A DNA stretch of 64,000 nt from Lepidurus packardi (GCA_023053545.1 JAKZAN010000128.1:1-64000); one strand, 5' to 3'; counted from the stretch's first letter, positions 46,020 to 58,778 are shown. Numbers and translations are program-made. The notes: generated by a model not told the origin, from the letters alone.

Positions 46020-47376
46020 ATGAAACTGTTCCTCACCTTACTCGCGGCTCTACTCATCGCTACCACCGTCAATGCCAAGCATATCTTCCATTACCAGACT
46101 CAGGTAGCAATTATCCTCTGACATCATCCTATTCATTTTCTATTTTTGGACACACGTCCTAAACTCAGAATTCCACCAACTCTACCACTAGCGCCAATAC
46201 TACCAATACTACCACAGCAACCAATTCTACCACCAGTAACATCCATCCATTGAATACATTTATCATTCCAATATAGACACCACTGAAGCTCCTACATTCA
46301 CACCTGTCATATCCACCAATACTGGTCATACCGATCCCAACATCGTTTGGTAGGAGGTCGCAGCTGAAGAAGTACCTGAAAATACAGTTGATACCACTGG
46401 GTAAGCTGTGGATTCAGAAAGCGATAATGAAGATGCTGCCACCAATCTTAACGAGACCCCTACTAATGAGACGACAACTGAGGAGACCCCTGCTGACGAG
46501 ACTACAACTGAGGAGACCCCTACTGACGAGACTACAACTGAGGAGACCCCAGCTGACGAGACTACAACTGAGGAGACCCCTACTGACGAGACTACAACTG
46601 AGGAGACCCCTACTGACGAGACTACAACTGAGGAGACCCCTACTGACGAGACTACAACTGAGGAGACCCCAGCTGACGAGACTACAACTGAGGAGACCCC
46701 TACTGACGAGACCAATACCGAAGAGACTAACACCGAAGAAGAAGTTTTTGACTAATCTCAACTGATTGATGCCAGCGAGGACTTAGTGGAGATACTTCCT
46801 CAAAACACCACAGCTAACCAAACAGAATAATTCCAAGGAGAGACAGGATATGAAGAAGTCGCTGCCGAGGAAGTCTAAGAGATTGAGGGGGATGACTAAT
46901 ACGTCAGGGTCTGTACTATAATGAAAAAGAGCGAACTGGCAATGCTTGAGCAAGTCACCGAGCCTATCGAGTAGATTAAAAGCTCTACAAATTCAACCAA
47001 TACCGCTAATACTACTACAACCACTTCCGATGAGACAGGAGTGTCCGAGGAATTAGAAGAAGGAGAGTAGGTCTAAATCGATGACCTTGTCCCCGAATTG
47101 AGAGAAGAGTATTAAACAGTAGATCCGGTCCCAGTGGAAATGGAAGAGGTCGAGCATACAGTCGACACTATTGTTTCCACTGAAGGACCTCAAACAGTGA
47201 CCTACCAATAAAACTACGAGGTAGTAGATCCAGTCGAAGTCGCTGATGGAATGATGGTCACAGAAGTAGTCGTCAGCCCAATCGTGGGAGAGCCTGTCAC
47301 ATCGACCGCAACATCGACCACAACTACATCGACCACAACAAGTAGCACCGGCAAACACATGCGCAGACATAGTTGA
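46020..47376 (+). CDS. Secreted acidic Thr-rich protein
   Basis: Exons 46020-46103, 46169-46235 and 46277-47376, with introns of 65 and 41 nt; 416 aa. The signal peptide is MKLFLTLLAALLIATTVNA. Exon 2 encodes a run of N-S-T / N-T-T sequons. Exon 3 has eight EETP[TA]DETTT repeats and then acidic sequence rich in Glu, Val, Thr and Asp (YEEVAAEEVEEIEGDDEY). A basic end (GKHMRRHS) follows a Thr run. It is very acidic overall, with many potential N- and O-glycosylation sites: a secreted, possibly calcium-binding, mucin-like surface or matrix protein. The intron choice keeps both sequon exon and acidic exon in frame. No named family. Confidence 0.75.
46472..46712. repeat. 30-bp coding tandem repeat (EETPTDETTT)x8
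   Basis: Eight units of 30 bp, encoding EETP[T/A]DETTT, with almost no synonymous change between units (GAGGAGACCCCTACTGACGA). Lies inside exon 3 of the acidic secreted protein. Confidence 0.9.
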
Positions 47377-47537
47377 TTTAGTCTATGTAATTTTACCTGG
47401 TAAATTTTAGTGTAGAACCTTTTGAAAAGTCATCAATAGACTGGCCTATAGAAATGATAGGGCGATCGACGTATGGGATGGATTGATTAACTTAAGATCT
47501 TAGCTAACTTAATAGAGGGTCGTTAGTAATCAAAAGA

Positions 47538-49389
47538 ATGCAATCTACTACATCACAGGTAAAGTGCAAGCTTCATCAAGAAAGAGCAGTCAAGGTGTGT
47601 ATAAGTGAATAGTGCAGCACATCGCCTTTCATTTGCAAAGCGGAGGACTGTGAAACTCTGCATTAACATGCTGACATCCTTGGGACCATCAAGAATTGAA
47701 CAGTTCAGAGACACGATGAAACAATACGCCCAGGCAATGGTTTCGGCAATCGATTCAGCCTACCTTCAAGTTTTGGCTGATCTCACATCATTCATCGAAG
47801 CTGAGCGGGCTGGGCTGAGATAATGGGGAGAGAGACAGACTTAGGAAACGCCCTAGATGACCAAACTATTGGGAAATAAATAAATTTCTACAGGAAAAGA
47901 TGTGCTAAGCATAAGAAATTGCATGAAAAATGGCAGGAAATTGGATATTACAGATACAAAACTAGGCATGCTTTTGCTCAAAACAACAGAGAACTTCAAA
48001 AGCAAACTGACATTCCATAGCTTGTTAGAGGATACTGAGACTAACGATCAATAGAATCCTGTAGAGTACACTGTTTCCAAAAAGGATACAGAGCCACGAG
48101 CTCAGGATTTCGAGAGGAAACTTAAAGTGGCACAAGCAGATTATTCCTTGGTTGCGGATCTCACTCCTGTGACCTCTGCCTAGTATGTTGAGCGAAGTAA
48201 GCTGCATTAAAAGCAGAGGAATTTTGATCGGGCTCTCGAGGATCTGAGTTTAGCGCTGGACTTAGACGGTAACAATATCAACGCTCTCTACAAAAGGGCG
48301 CTTCTCCATACCAATCTTAAACAATATCAAAAGGCTCTCCAAGACTACACGCACTACCTCGTCCACTAAAAAGACTCAGCTTTTGCCTACTATAATAGAG
48401 CAGCGATATTTGTGCATTTAGACAGATACTCCTAGGCCTTAATTGATCTAAACAGAACATTGGAGCTGGATTCTGCGTTCGAAGCAGCCTTGTTAACACG
48501 TGGTAAAATCCAATGCAACTCAAAGCACTTCAAGGAGGCCATTACCGACTTCAGCAGACTTATTTCAGTCAACAAGAGTAATGCTGCTGCCTACTACTAT
48601 CGTGCTAAATCGCATCAAGGATTGAGCTAACTAAACTAGGCCATCCAAGATCTCACTAACGCCATTTAACTTGATGATTCTACCCTTAATTACTTTGTAG
48701 ACCGAGCTGCGCTCTTTTTCTCACTCAAACAATGGGATCTGGCTGACTCCGACTATAAGAAATCGATAAATATTCGTCCAAACTTGCCCAGTCTTTACTA
48801 TAACAGAGGCATAACTCTCATCAACCTTAAGCAGCACGACTAAGCAATCAGAAACTTCAAGCAATGTCTGGGACTCTAAGAAGACAACATCCCTGCTTTT
48901 AATAGTCTGGTCAGCCTTCTCTTCAACCTGCATCGATATAAATAGACTATTGACACTATCGACTCCCGTAGCTATTACAATGAATAGCTGCTCCATCAGA
49001 AAGCAATGTCCCTAAAAGCTTTAGGTGAAACAGATAAGGCTGTAGATATTTTCAGCAAGATGATCAAATAATTTAATAGCTTCCAGGGGTATACTGGCAG
49101 AGCATCAGTTTTAGCATCTTCAGGCAAATACGAAGAAGCACTTCAGGACTACCTCAACGCTTTGAAGAAAGACCCGCAAAATCCAAGTCTCCTATTCAAC
49201 ATATCTGCAATCTACGAACTCTCATAAAAATATGAATCAGCATTATCATCCCTCGACCAGTTGTTGAGCATCGACAAGTCAAATATTATGGGTCTGAAGG
49301 CAAGAGCCAGGCTAAACTACAAACTTGCGCGCACCCAATAATTTACTGAAGATATGAAGAGAGTAGAAGAACTCGAAAAAAGACAATGA
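47538..49389 (+). CDS. B-box zinc finger / TPR protein (frame break inside)
   Basis: From ATG 47538 the first 53 residues form a B-box: CKLHQERAVKVC, then CSTSPFICKAEDCETLHEH, with all zinc ligands. At 47692-47694 this frame meets TGA. The +1 frame then continues without TGA to 49389. It encodes a short coiled coil (EQFRDTMKQYAQAMVSAID) and about 12 TPR units (for example YYNRAAIFVHLDRYSEALID, AIELDDS, YYNRGITLINLKQHDEA). B-box, coiled coil and TPR in one protein fits ciliate architectures, so one gene is likely. The join needs either an unrecognised intron or a 1-base assembly error. TPRs bind partner proteins; the function is otherwise unknown. The TPR part alone is certain. Confidence 0.72.
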
Positions 49390-49472
49390 TTGGCTTATCG
49401 AATTAAATATTGAAATGGACATCCATTAAAATATGCATTTAAATTATTAAAAAAGAGATCAAACACTCCCCC

Positions 49473-52400
49473 TCAGAGGTCAGGCTCTTCGATAGGCGTA
49501 CGCAGCATCGGATCGAATTCGGAAATAAGCTTGATGGCTTCCTCTTGGGCGTGCTTCAACTTCTGCTTGATCTTTAGATTATCCTCCAACAGTATCTTCA
49601 TGTTGTGCTTCTTGTCCGCTAGACTAATCGACAGCTTCTCCTTCTCGTACAGCAGTTGCTTCAGAATCTGTATTCATTATAGAGAGTCGATAGATTTCAT
49701 AAGATGGTTACATTGGCATAGGCTCCTCCTTCGAGACAGCTTTCTCGGAGGATGCTGTTCTGAGCTTGCACCTCACTCAGACGCTTCAGCATTTGTTCCT
49801 TTCGATACATTAAATCCTCTATGTCTTTGCCCAAGTTTTCGAACTTATCGTTTTGTTACACTTTGCCGAAGTTCATCATTTTGTCTCGCCAGAGCCATAA
49901 AGCCCTTGATAGACCCTTTCTTAAGAAGGTAGACATGGCTCTAAGGGCTACAAACTTGCCTCGAGCGACAGATTGCTCATAGTCGACATTGATCTTGCTC
50001 AATTAAGCACTAAGAGTAAATGAATGGTTTCATAATTATGGTGTGATCTTACGTTCTAGCGAGATTATCCTTGATGTCTCTTCTGTACTCTTTAAAGAGC
50101 TTGTTCATATCATTGTACCGGCCCAGCATATTACCTCTACTTTCCTTCTTTAGGACATCAATGAAGTGCTGGTCTTTTCCCTTCCAACGATTCCAGTATT
50201 TGCCCTTGCCCTCAGTTATGGTCAGCACCTTTCTTAGAGACCTCTTAATGTTTTTCTTGAGCTGGACGAATTCGAGCCAGCTGTGCCAAGCCTGCACCAC
50301 CGGCTTTTTGTCCCCGTATGTTCTTAACTTCGATAACACCTTTCGCATTATCGCATTATCTTTCTGGCTCTTAACCTTCATGTAGGCTTTGATTTCTTCG
50401 GGGTCTATGTTCTCGTCCAGCAGTAAGTTCATCTGGGCTTTAGTTTCGGTTTTACTTTCAGTCATCAGTTTTTCTGCCTGTTTAGCGATCACATCTTTAT
50501 GCCACAATGCTCCCTCTCGGATCTTATAGAAACTCCTCAGCAAGTGTTTGTTTGGCCATCTTCTCGATAATGAAAGGCAGATAATGCATCCTCGGGACTT
50601 CATGGAAACTCCATCTATGAAGTGTCTTGAGCTTGGTCAGTTGAAGATCCGCATCTTTCTTGCAAAGGAGATAGTGGATAGCTCTTCTGCGCTTGGACTC
50701 CAAGACTTCGCGTTCGAATTCTCCATAGTTTCTGACCTTGAGAAATGCGAGTTTCATACGCCACTGTTTGTTCTGTGTGTTTGCCCTATTGAATCTGTTG
50801 ACTGCCCAACAAAGGTTTCCGAAGCGGTGCTTCATAGCTCCGAAGACATCAGATAAGAGTGATCTGTTTTCTTTCGCTATCTGGAAAGCGATGAACTCTT
50901 TAGATGTAGTCTTGAAATAGCTCCTCCAGTTAAGAACATTCATCATTTCTTTTTTGGTCCTTTTGTTGATCCTATCCTGCATTATCTGAATCTTCTTCTT
51001 CTTTAGTGCCTTCACGAGTGAGTATTTCTTGAACTTGAGGAAAGACTGCGAGATGATGTTGTACTCGCGACTGTTGAACTTCGCTTTGGCGACAAAAGGT
51101 GCATAGGATTTGAAGAGTTATTTGCAGTCAGCAGCAATACTGTCGGCTGTCTATTTCTTGCGAGTCAAGTCTTCCAGAACTATCTCTCTCTTCTTTTCTT
51201 TCCAGTGCTGGATTCCTAATCTCTTCAGGTCCACCATCTTCTTTTCGAGGGCGTTGAAGATTATATACTCTCTTCTGTAAACCTTCTTTAGTAAAGCCAC
51301 ATAGCCCTTAATTTCATGAAGTCCTTTCCTAAATTTGTTCAGTTACTGGTTCCTGTCTATGGCTAGGAATAGTCGTCTGGCTCCTTGGGTCTCATTCTTC
51401 CACACCTTGAAGATTGACTCTGTGTACAGCCTCTCATATCGCTTCCTATTCTTGGTCTACACATACTCCAGGAATTTGTCGTGCCGATTCCTGCGTCTCT
51501 CCATTTTGTTCTTTGCCTTCTCGTATTTGTCTTCCTCAATTTTGAGCTTGTTCATGATGTCTTGCCTAGTCTTACTCGTCTTCTCCTCGAAAGCTTTCTT
51601 CTTCTTGGCCAGTTTGGACATGTTATCTCGCACTTCTTGCGTCATATTATCAAAGGCTTCTCGCAACGTATTTCTGAAGAATATCTTCCCTTGCCTTTTT
51701 GCCAATAACCTCACAAATGAGTTCATGCGTGCCTTCTTATGCTTCAGAGCTTTGCCCATTAGGACCCAGTTCTTGAATTTTTCCTAAAGGCTCTATTTTA
51801 ACCTGTTTGCCTGCTTGTTCTTCTGTGCTAGATTTTAGAACTCAATAAAGCGTCTGAAGAGGCTCGCCAACTCTTCCTTCAACTTAGTTTCTTCCTTAGT
51901 GTTTTTATCCAGTATTATCTCTCTAGCCTCTAAGGTCTTGTCTAGGCTTTTGTACTAAGTCGTGAACTGCTTGGCATGGAGTTGCTGGACTTTATTTTTT
52001 ATGTTTTTGAAGCCTATGAGTTTTTTGTAGAACATGAACAGGTTCTCGTAATGCATGAGGATGGTTAATGCTCTTTTATGTTTGTGGACTATGTTGACCC
52101 ACTCACTGAAGCTTCGGGAAAAGATTCTCCTGAGGTGTTGCTTTTCGAACTCTGCTTTGAGGTGTTTGAGTTCTTTGGACTTCTGTTTATTCTTGGCCTT
52201 GGTTTTGATCTTGGAGAAGGTGTATCTGAGGAGTTGTCGATGGGCCAGTTGGAACAGGTTGGACTTGATCTTCTCACGGTAGACTCTGGTGATCTTTTAA
52301 CGCCTGAATTTCTCGAAAAGCTGTGAAGAGTAAATGTAAGTTTCAGAAACGGGTGTATGATGTGATGTGTACTGCTTTCTGGAATCTGAAAGAGAACGCG

Positions 52401-54331
52401 GTCGATTACCGACTCCAGCTTTTTCTGGCCCAACAAGCCCAGCTCTTCGATGCTCTTCGCCAGTTTTTCCCTGTAGGAAGTACTCTTTTCGTTGATTTGC
52501 TCCATTTTCCTGTTCAGATCCGTCAGCACTGCATGCATGTCCTTCTTCTCCATATCTCTCTGTTGCTTTCTGAACCTATTCATCGCGTTGAGTTTCTCTA
52601 GTGTGTCCTTTCTCTTCGCTAGTTTGTAGACACACGCAGCTCTCTTTCTCAGGTACAGCATCTTGTTGTACCATCCTAACAACGCTAATCTCTTCTTCTT
52701 GAAGAGGAATCGGTACATAGATTTAGTCAGCACTTTCTTATGCATCGCTTCGAGGGCCAGTTTCCGATTCTTGCTCTCAACTCTCAACTGTTCTCTAATC
52801 CTCATTTAGTTGGTGATTTCGATTTTCCTTTCAGCTACCTTGGCCCCGAACACATTGCCCCAGTATCGATAGAAAGCACTCCGAAGTTCAATGCGACTGT
52901 TTCGGATGTTCAGAATCGTCAGTAGTTTACTTTTGCGTTTCTCATACTTGAGCTTCATGTACACCACGTCCCTGAGTTACTGCTTGTGGAGGTGGCTCCT
53001 GACCTTCTTGAGTTAATACTGAATGATATTCTCACGCCATTTCCTCATCGCCCTCCCCATGGCTCGCAGCCTGTTAAACTCTTCCTGAATTGTGAGTGTC
53101 TGCAGATATCGATTAAAATTATCTTTCTGCACTCGCCATTTACGGAAGCAGTAAGATTTCTCATTCCTGTGCGTTATTCTGGTAATCTTCTGCAAACCAA
53201 ATTTGGCGTCATTCGCATACTTGTTCGCACTTCTCCATCTATTGAAGCCCATAGCTAGTTCTTTTCGATAAAGTCTCAGTCTCAAGCCTAAGAGACTCTT
53301 TCCTTTCTCATAGTCTGTCAGGATTTGCAGCTGAGATCTATTGAACTCCTCATTCCATTTTGACATAGTCGTGATCTGACTCTTCATGTCTCGATACTTC
53401 TCGTAGGTATTTTTGAAGATGCCGATGAGTTTCATTGGCTGGAAAGCATTACGATGCCAGAGCGTGAAGAATACTCTTTTGTTGTGAGTGCTGGTTTGCT
53501 GGTGGATCTGAGCGAGGTTGTGAATAGATTTGATGCACTTCTCGCCTTCTCTGATGTATATCTGGAAACTGAAGAACTTGCGGTAGTATTGGAGCACTCT
53601 ATTCTTGAGGAAGAGTCCTAGGAGCATCGCAGCACCTCGACTACGCCCAACTACTGTCTTGTTCATTATGCTTTCTTCATCTTTCTCAAGTTTGGCTTGA
53701 ATCGATTGGAACTCTTTCATGCGTTCTTCGTAGCCGTGGGTCTAGTTATTCTGAGTACGAATCGCGTAGTTCTTTTCCTCCTCGAGCATGCGCCTCAATT
53801 TCTCATAATCACAGTTCATTGAACGTAATGCCTTCAGGTTGGCTACTTCTGTGGCAACCTGTCCTTCCATGTTGGCTAATGTTATCGACAGTTCCTTTAC
53901 TCTCAATAAGACTTCGTCGTGTTTGGCTTTGTTTATATCATATTCAGCACGCACGCTATTCAGGCGAAGACTCAGTTCCTCTATACTGCGCTCTAGGGAA
54001 ATGATTTCGAGATCGAGAGCATCACATCTCTGGCGTTAGAGTTCAAGTGTGTTCGGAGCCAGTTTCTCGGCCCTCTGCCGTTCAAGTGTCGAAAGCAAAG
54101 TCTTCAAGTTTATACAGGTGATTATGATGCGTGTACTTTTTTGACGAGAACGAGATCTTTGGACTTTTCAATAGCACATTGGATGTCGAGTTCGATGTTG
54201 TCTCTTTCAGAGCGTAGGGTGAGGTGTTTCTTCCTGAGCACCCTCTTCTCTGCGAGTAGCTCGTTCATATGTTCCTCAATTCTACATGCCTTGATGTTGC
54301 GCCTGATGGGGTCTTCCTACCTGTCACGCAT
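49473..54331 (-). CDS. Giant Sfi1-like (centrin-binding) repeat protein
   Basis: Reads from ATG 54331 (MRDREEDPIRRNIKACRIEE) to TGA 49473, roughly 1550 aa. It has a 35-nt intron at 54102-54136, one of uncertain bounds at about 52324-52412, 45-nt-class introns near 50012-50054 and 49664-49708, and a frame break at 50530-50605. After a coiled-coil head the protein is a long helix with about 15 Trp-centred units: TLWHRNAF, GFNRWRSAN, CFRKWRVQK, AMRKWRENI, LGWYNKML, SFSEWVNI, KFKNWVLM, FKVWKNE, VLNWRSYF, LHRWSFH, AWHSWLEF, YWNRWKGK and ALWLWRDKM. These match the Sfi1 pattern (F/L-x2-W) that binds centrin along basal bodies. TAA/TAG occur throughout. Confidence 0.75.
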
Positions 54332-54567
54332 CGGGATTAGTATAAATCAAAAAAGTTAAACGTTAGTGATGGTTATGTATGTACAAAGCTTGATACACAG
54401 GTGGTAATACATAGCTTAAGATTTGAAATTTTAAAATCTAGGGCAGCTAGTTGCTTAGAGTTATAAAGGGTTGTGAAGCAAAAGACCATGGGTTCGGGGG
54501 TTCCTGAGTGAGTGACATCAGATAAACAAGATATTTTATTATATTCAAAAGAAGGGCCAGTTACATC

Positions 54568-55014
54568 ATGCATCAAACCCCCAGGTACAACTCCTACTCC
54601 CTCGTCATTGTCCGCAACAAACAGAACAAGTACCTATCAGTCCTCGAAACTGGAAACAAAGGATGGTGGCTCCCTGGAGGCAACAGAGAGCTTGGAGAAA
54701 CCATGAAAGACTGTGCGATAAGATAGACCAAGGAAGAGGGTGGCATTGATATCGTTGTGAAGGGTCTAATCAAGATAATTAACAAATGGTCGCAAGGTGG
54801 GTTCAGACAGTGGGCAGTGTTCTATGCTGAGCCTTTAGACTAAAACCAAGGACCAAAAAATGTGGCGGATGGAGAGTCAATAAAAGCTGAGTATCTGAGT
54901 CTGTAGGAAATCCGAAATCTGAAGCATAAACGGGGCTACTAATTAGAAGAATACGCAAGCTACGTAGAAGGAGGAGGAATTATTTATCCCCTTGCGCTAT
55001 TAGAAGAGTCGTGA
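54568..55014 (+). CDS. Nudix hydrolase
   Basis: 148 aa, one exon. The Nudix box is complete: GGNRELGETMKDCAI-R-E-TKEEGGI, in the form Gx5Ex7REUxEExGU. The catalytic Glu of RE (residue 53) is encoded by TAG, so the enzyme makes sense only if TAG = Glu. The preceding WWLPGG is typical of Nudix enzymes acting on nucleoside diphosphate derivatives. The substrate cannot be told from sequence. The C-terminal LEEIRNLKHKRGY resembles the helix that closes the fold. It starts 236 bases from the divergent Sfi1-like gene. Confidence 0.92.
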
Positions 55015-55396
55015 GAGGCATAATTAAATATGGAGTCGATAAGATGATGCTCAGAAGAAGAATTAAAAGACTCAGTACCCCATAGAATAACCTTAATGAT
55101 AAGGAATGCCGAAAAGTCAATATCTCTATTTCTGATTTATCTTTATAATGGATGGAATTTTCTGGGGTCTGAAGATCCTATCGATTGTCTGAGGATATTG
55201 CTGACGAATCGTCTATCTACAGAAGTATCCGTTCGCGTCTGATTAAAGAATATCAGTTCGTCAAAAGAATATCAGTCCGTGAGGCTTTTATTGTGCTACT
55301 GCGAAATTTGATACAATCCCTCATCCAATTAGCATCCTTTTTCGAAATTCCTTTGCCTTTTAAAAAAACAACATCACACCCTAGACTCCCAAACAC
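55015..55396. other. Spacer, possible small gene
   Basis: 382 bases between same-strand genes. A frame from ATG 55048 (MLRRRIKRLSTPENNLNDKE) could splice over a 27-nt GTCTGA...CTGAG intron into DIADESSIYRSIRSRL. It would then run into the next gene in another frame, so no end could be fixed. It may be a short gene, an alternative 5' exon, or chance. Confidence 0.3.
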
Positions 55397-56374
55397 ATGT
55401 CCCTCGACATCCAAACTTCCGAAGCTCCTCTTCCCAATCCCTTGGAATCCGGGCTCTCCCTTGAAGCCCATTTCGCACTATGCAACACCTTCGCTAGTCG
55501 CTACCAGCAGGTCTAACTCCAAGCTCCTCTTATTTCCCAGATGGTAGAACAAAATTAACTTCTGCGAGCCATTAAGGAAAAGCTAGCCCTCAAAGATTCT
55601 AATACAGTGGCCACCCAATAAGATGAAAACGCTGTAGAAGATTCATTGCCCTTTCACCGAACTCTCAGCCAAAACATAGTGACTAGCAAGACCAATTTTC
55701 TTGACAGCAACAGCAGCTTCGATTCAGTACTCTCAAGGAGAAGAAGATCGACCAACACAACACCTAAAGTCCAGAAGGCTTTTGACGAGGTGTACGAGAA
55801 GTGTAGCAGACAGACTTATGCTATTTTGTGTAAACTGAGCAATGATCTTCAGGGAAACATTTAGAAGCCTTCCAGGGTCAGAGGGCTAGAACAGGAGATA
55901 GCCAAATTATATGAATAAAACAGCATCCTACGACAGCGACTAGAGGAACAGCAAAGGATAGTAAATAGCATCCAATAAAAAAACCAAGCACTACTGGATG
56001 AAAAGACCAACAGACTGAAGGCAGTGGTCGAGAAGGAAAAACGATTGACGAAGCTGTAAACAGGGCTGCTGATCAAGGACAAACTGTTGAACGAGAACAA
56101 GAAGACTCTAGCAAGCAAATGGGAACTCGTTCGAGTGCAGGAGTAGGCCATCGCAGAAGAGTGCCGACAGGCAGAGTATTTGTGGGAAAAAGTGCTGGAG
56201 AAGAGTTTCGAGAACTCTGATTCTAAAGAATCCACTCTGCGAGTTCTTTCTAGATGTCGAGATTCTCTAGTGAAGCAGCGAACCATGATAGGACGGGAAC
56301 AATAGCAACTGAACATGCAGCATGAGAGTTTGTACAAGTTCATCGAGCAGCTGAGAGGACTGGAGAGCGTGTGA
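55397..56374 (+). CDS. Coiled-coil protein, about 315-325 aa
   Basis: From ATG 55397 to TGA 56372. A 30-nt GT...AG segment (GTCTAACTCC...TTTCCCAG) after residue 37 is in frame and TGA-free, so it may be an intron (315 aa) or exon (325 aa). Residues 1-130 are polar. About 135-320 is coiled coil (EQEIAKLYEENSILRQRLEE, LLIKDKLLNENKKTLASK). No family recognised. Confidence 0.75.
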
Positions 56375-56734
56375 CAAATGTATCTATATATTTAGGGTAT
56401 ACTACTCAACTGTTGGAGTAAGAGTAATGACGCGTTATTGGGAGATATCAGTTTAGAAGCACAGCCCGGGATGCAGACCACAATTACAGAATCTAGTATC
56501 ACTTCTTATGGATAATCGATAATGTTGTTTATGGAAATGGGAGATTTGGATGGAAGCGTCATTCTAATTCTGGGAATTCCTATTTTTTTATAGCGAAGAA
56601 GAACGGCCGAACTATAAAATAATCAGATTACTCCGAGAAAGTAGTTGTTCTCATCTCAGCATGCATACTTAATAAATATAACTCTATCCCTACACACCTC
56701 ATCCAATAAAAATAGACACACTGCTTTCTCCCCA
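56375..56734. other. Upstream region with open frame
   Basis: 360 bases. The frame of the next gene stays open upstream to ATG 56379 (118 extra codons, including GDISLEAQPGMQTTITESS). Composition close to 56735 is UTR-like, so the start at 56735 is preferred, but a longer N-terminus or a small separate ORF cannot be excluded. Confidence 0.4.
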
Positions 56735-57460
56735 ATGCAAACCTATAAAGCCAAAGTCTTCCCTGAAAGAGTAACTCCCCTAACTTAACAACATCGTTCC
56801 TCCTCCCTATAGTTGCCTTCTGGTTACCACGGACCCGTTCGTCCTCGCCATTCGGTGGATGCTCGCCATGAGCCGCCTTCAGTAGGCCATAATGATTACT
56901 CCAGCAACACTAGCGTCGAACTCAGAAACCTCACTCTCAACGGTTGGAAGAAGCACAAGTCCGACAGAGAGATCGAACTCGAAAACAAAATAGTGATCGT
57001 CCACCCAGCGTAATACTCGCAAGTTATACACCCCATCATTCTCCAAACCCACAGAAAAATATCCGAAACCAATCCCGAGTGGCTCAAAACTACCTTCCAA
57101 TATCACCAGCGTTCTCTCCAAAAGCACCCTCACAAAGATCCTGCTAAGTATACGGTATTTGGTGAACCCAAGTAGCATCCCTCTAAAACCTATGTTTCTC
57201 GATTCGACAAAGGTCCCTTCAGGCTAAACTGGCCTGAGAGCTTTAGAGAGCCTGCATATACAACTAGCAGAGGATTTTATAAAGCAAATGTTGTGGCTGA
57301 AAAAGTACCATTGTGTACACGGGACAGTTTCTTCGGGAAGGTAGAGCGAGAGGTGGCTGGGAAGGTGGGGAGCGTGGACTACCGGATAAGGTGTGCGCGT
57401 CCTGATACCCAGATTAAGATCGGGCATCAGACCTTGCTGAACACGAACAGTGTGATCTGA
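56735..57460 (+). CDS. Basic polar protein, 241 aa
   Basis: One exon, several in-frame TAA/TAG, ending at TGA 57458. Rich in His, Pro, Ser, Arg and Lys in the first half (PSGYHGPVRPRHSVDARHE). It then has a motif-like HPSKTYVSRFDKGPFRLNW and CTRDSFFGKVEREVAGKVGS. No family recognised. The mixture of basic residues with FxxPxxLNWP-type segments suggests a microtubule-associated or inner-axonemal (MIP-like) protein, which is a guess. Confidence 0.72.
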
Positions 57461-57797
57461 GAGGCCCAAAGATATGTATTTCTTTATTTTTAACTTCTCA
57501 CCTTCTACATGCGACATAATCCTGTTTCTCTATATATTTTTCAGTGCTGTACAAAAGTAAAACTTCTTCTGATTTATTGTTGGTATTGATTGGGGGTTGA
57601 TAAATCATTATGGAATGGGACAGGGAGGAGGGGCTGGTTGTTTCATGGCAATTCATTCAATAAGAAGTATCTATCTATTAAATGGGGGGAATCGGTTCTA
57701 GACTTCAGTCACTAATTTCGCTATTCCCGATCCAAGGCTCTGCCTATATTCCCTATGCAACCTAAACATAAGCAGACTTCCTAAAGCCTATCAAACC
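57461..57797. other. Intergenic spacer
   Basis: 337 bases, A+T-rich with G-rich patches. No gene or repeat seen. Confidence 0.5.
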
Positions 57798-58585
57798 ATG
57801 GCCATACCTTCCGCAGCATCACCTCAATCCCTTAGCCTCTCCCTAGAGTCACATTTAACTTCACTCGTCCTCATAAAAAATAACCCTCACAACCATACTC
57901 CTAACAACAGTTTGAAGTGACTTAGACAAATACAGAAAGAGGATCGGGTCAAAAAGCTAACCTAAACGCTAGTGTTACTACAAGTCTGGTAAAAACCGTA
58001 TCTTTCTTCTCAGAAGTGTAAGATCGAAATAAGAAACTTCAGTGCTACACCGACTACCTGACCTTTTTGCACAAATTGCTAGGAGCAGCCTATGAAACCT
58101 GTTCGCTGCAAGATTCCAAAACTATATCTAGTGTATAAGCAATCGTGCTCAGAAACTGCCAGTGGATATTTCTAGAGGTCGATTCTTTGACTTATAAATG
58201 GGATTAAGAACCAGTTCAATTTTACAGACGAATCCGCCAAAACATATAGACCTTTAGTATTAACCTTCGACCAGACTTGGATGCCGAACTTAGGTTGGAT
58301 CTCTTGCTCTTTAAGTCAGAAACATCTCTGCACTCTTTTCGTAAGTATATCCGGAGAGCAGTCGGGGAACTCGATAGGTGGCTCGATCATAGTCAGACAG
58401 CAGGGGTACTGTTCGACTATCTGCTGATATACCATGAGCTACTGGGCCTGCACCTTGTCAATAAGAGCATAAGTGAGATCTGGAGAGAGATGGAGCTGGA
58501 CAAATTATGCCAGAACGAGTCCCAGAGAATGGAGGAGAGCCATGTGAAGCTACTGCGATTGAAAAGAGCCCTGTTAAAAATCTGA
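57798..58585 (+). CDS. Helical protein, 247 aa
   Basis: Exons 57798-57866 and 57911-58585, joined across a 44-nt intron with a branch-point-like CTCCTAAC near its 3' end. The product is all-helical by eye: YTDYLTFLHKLLGAAYETC, FLEVDSLTYKWDEEPVQFY, FRKYIRRAVGELDRWLDH, YLLIYHELLGLHLV. No family recognised. Confidence 0.65.
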
Positions 58586-58778
58586 GCTCCCGACTGGTTT
58601 GGCTGTCCAAAACGGAAAATACTATCCAACATACCTGCAGTCTGCTTTAGTAGTATTGATAGTAAAAAAGAACAGATTTAACTTCAACTATTTTTCCACT
58701 AATTTTCCAATAACCATCCCAGCCATTCCACTCAAAAATTAAGACGGACACGAATTGGATAAGCAACATTCCCAAGTA

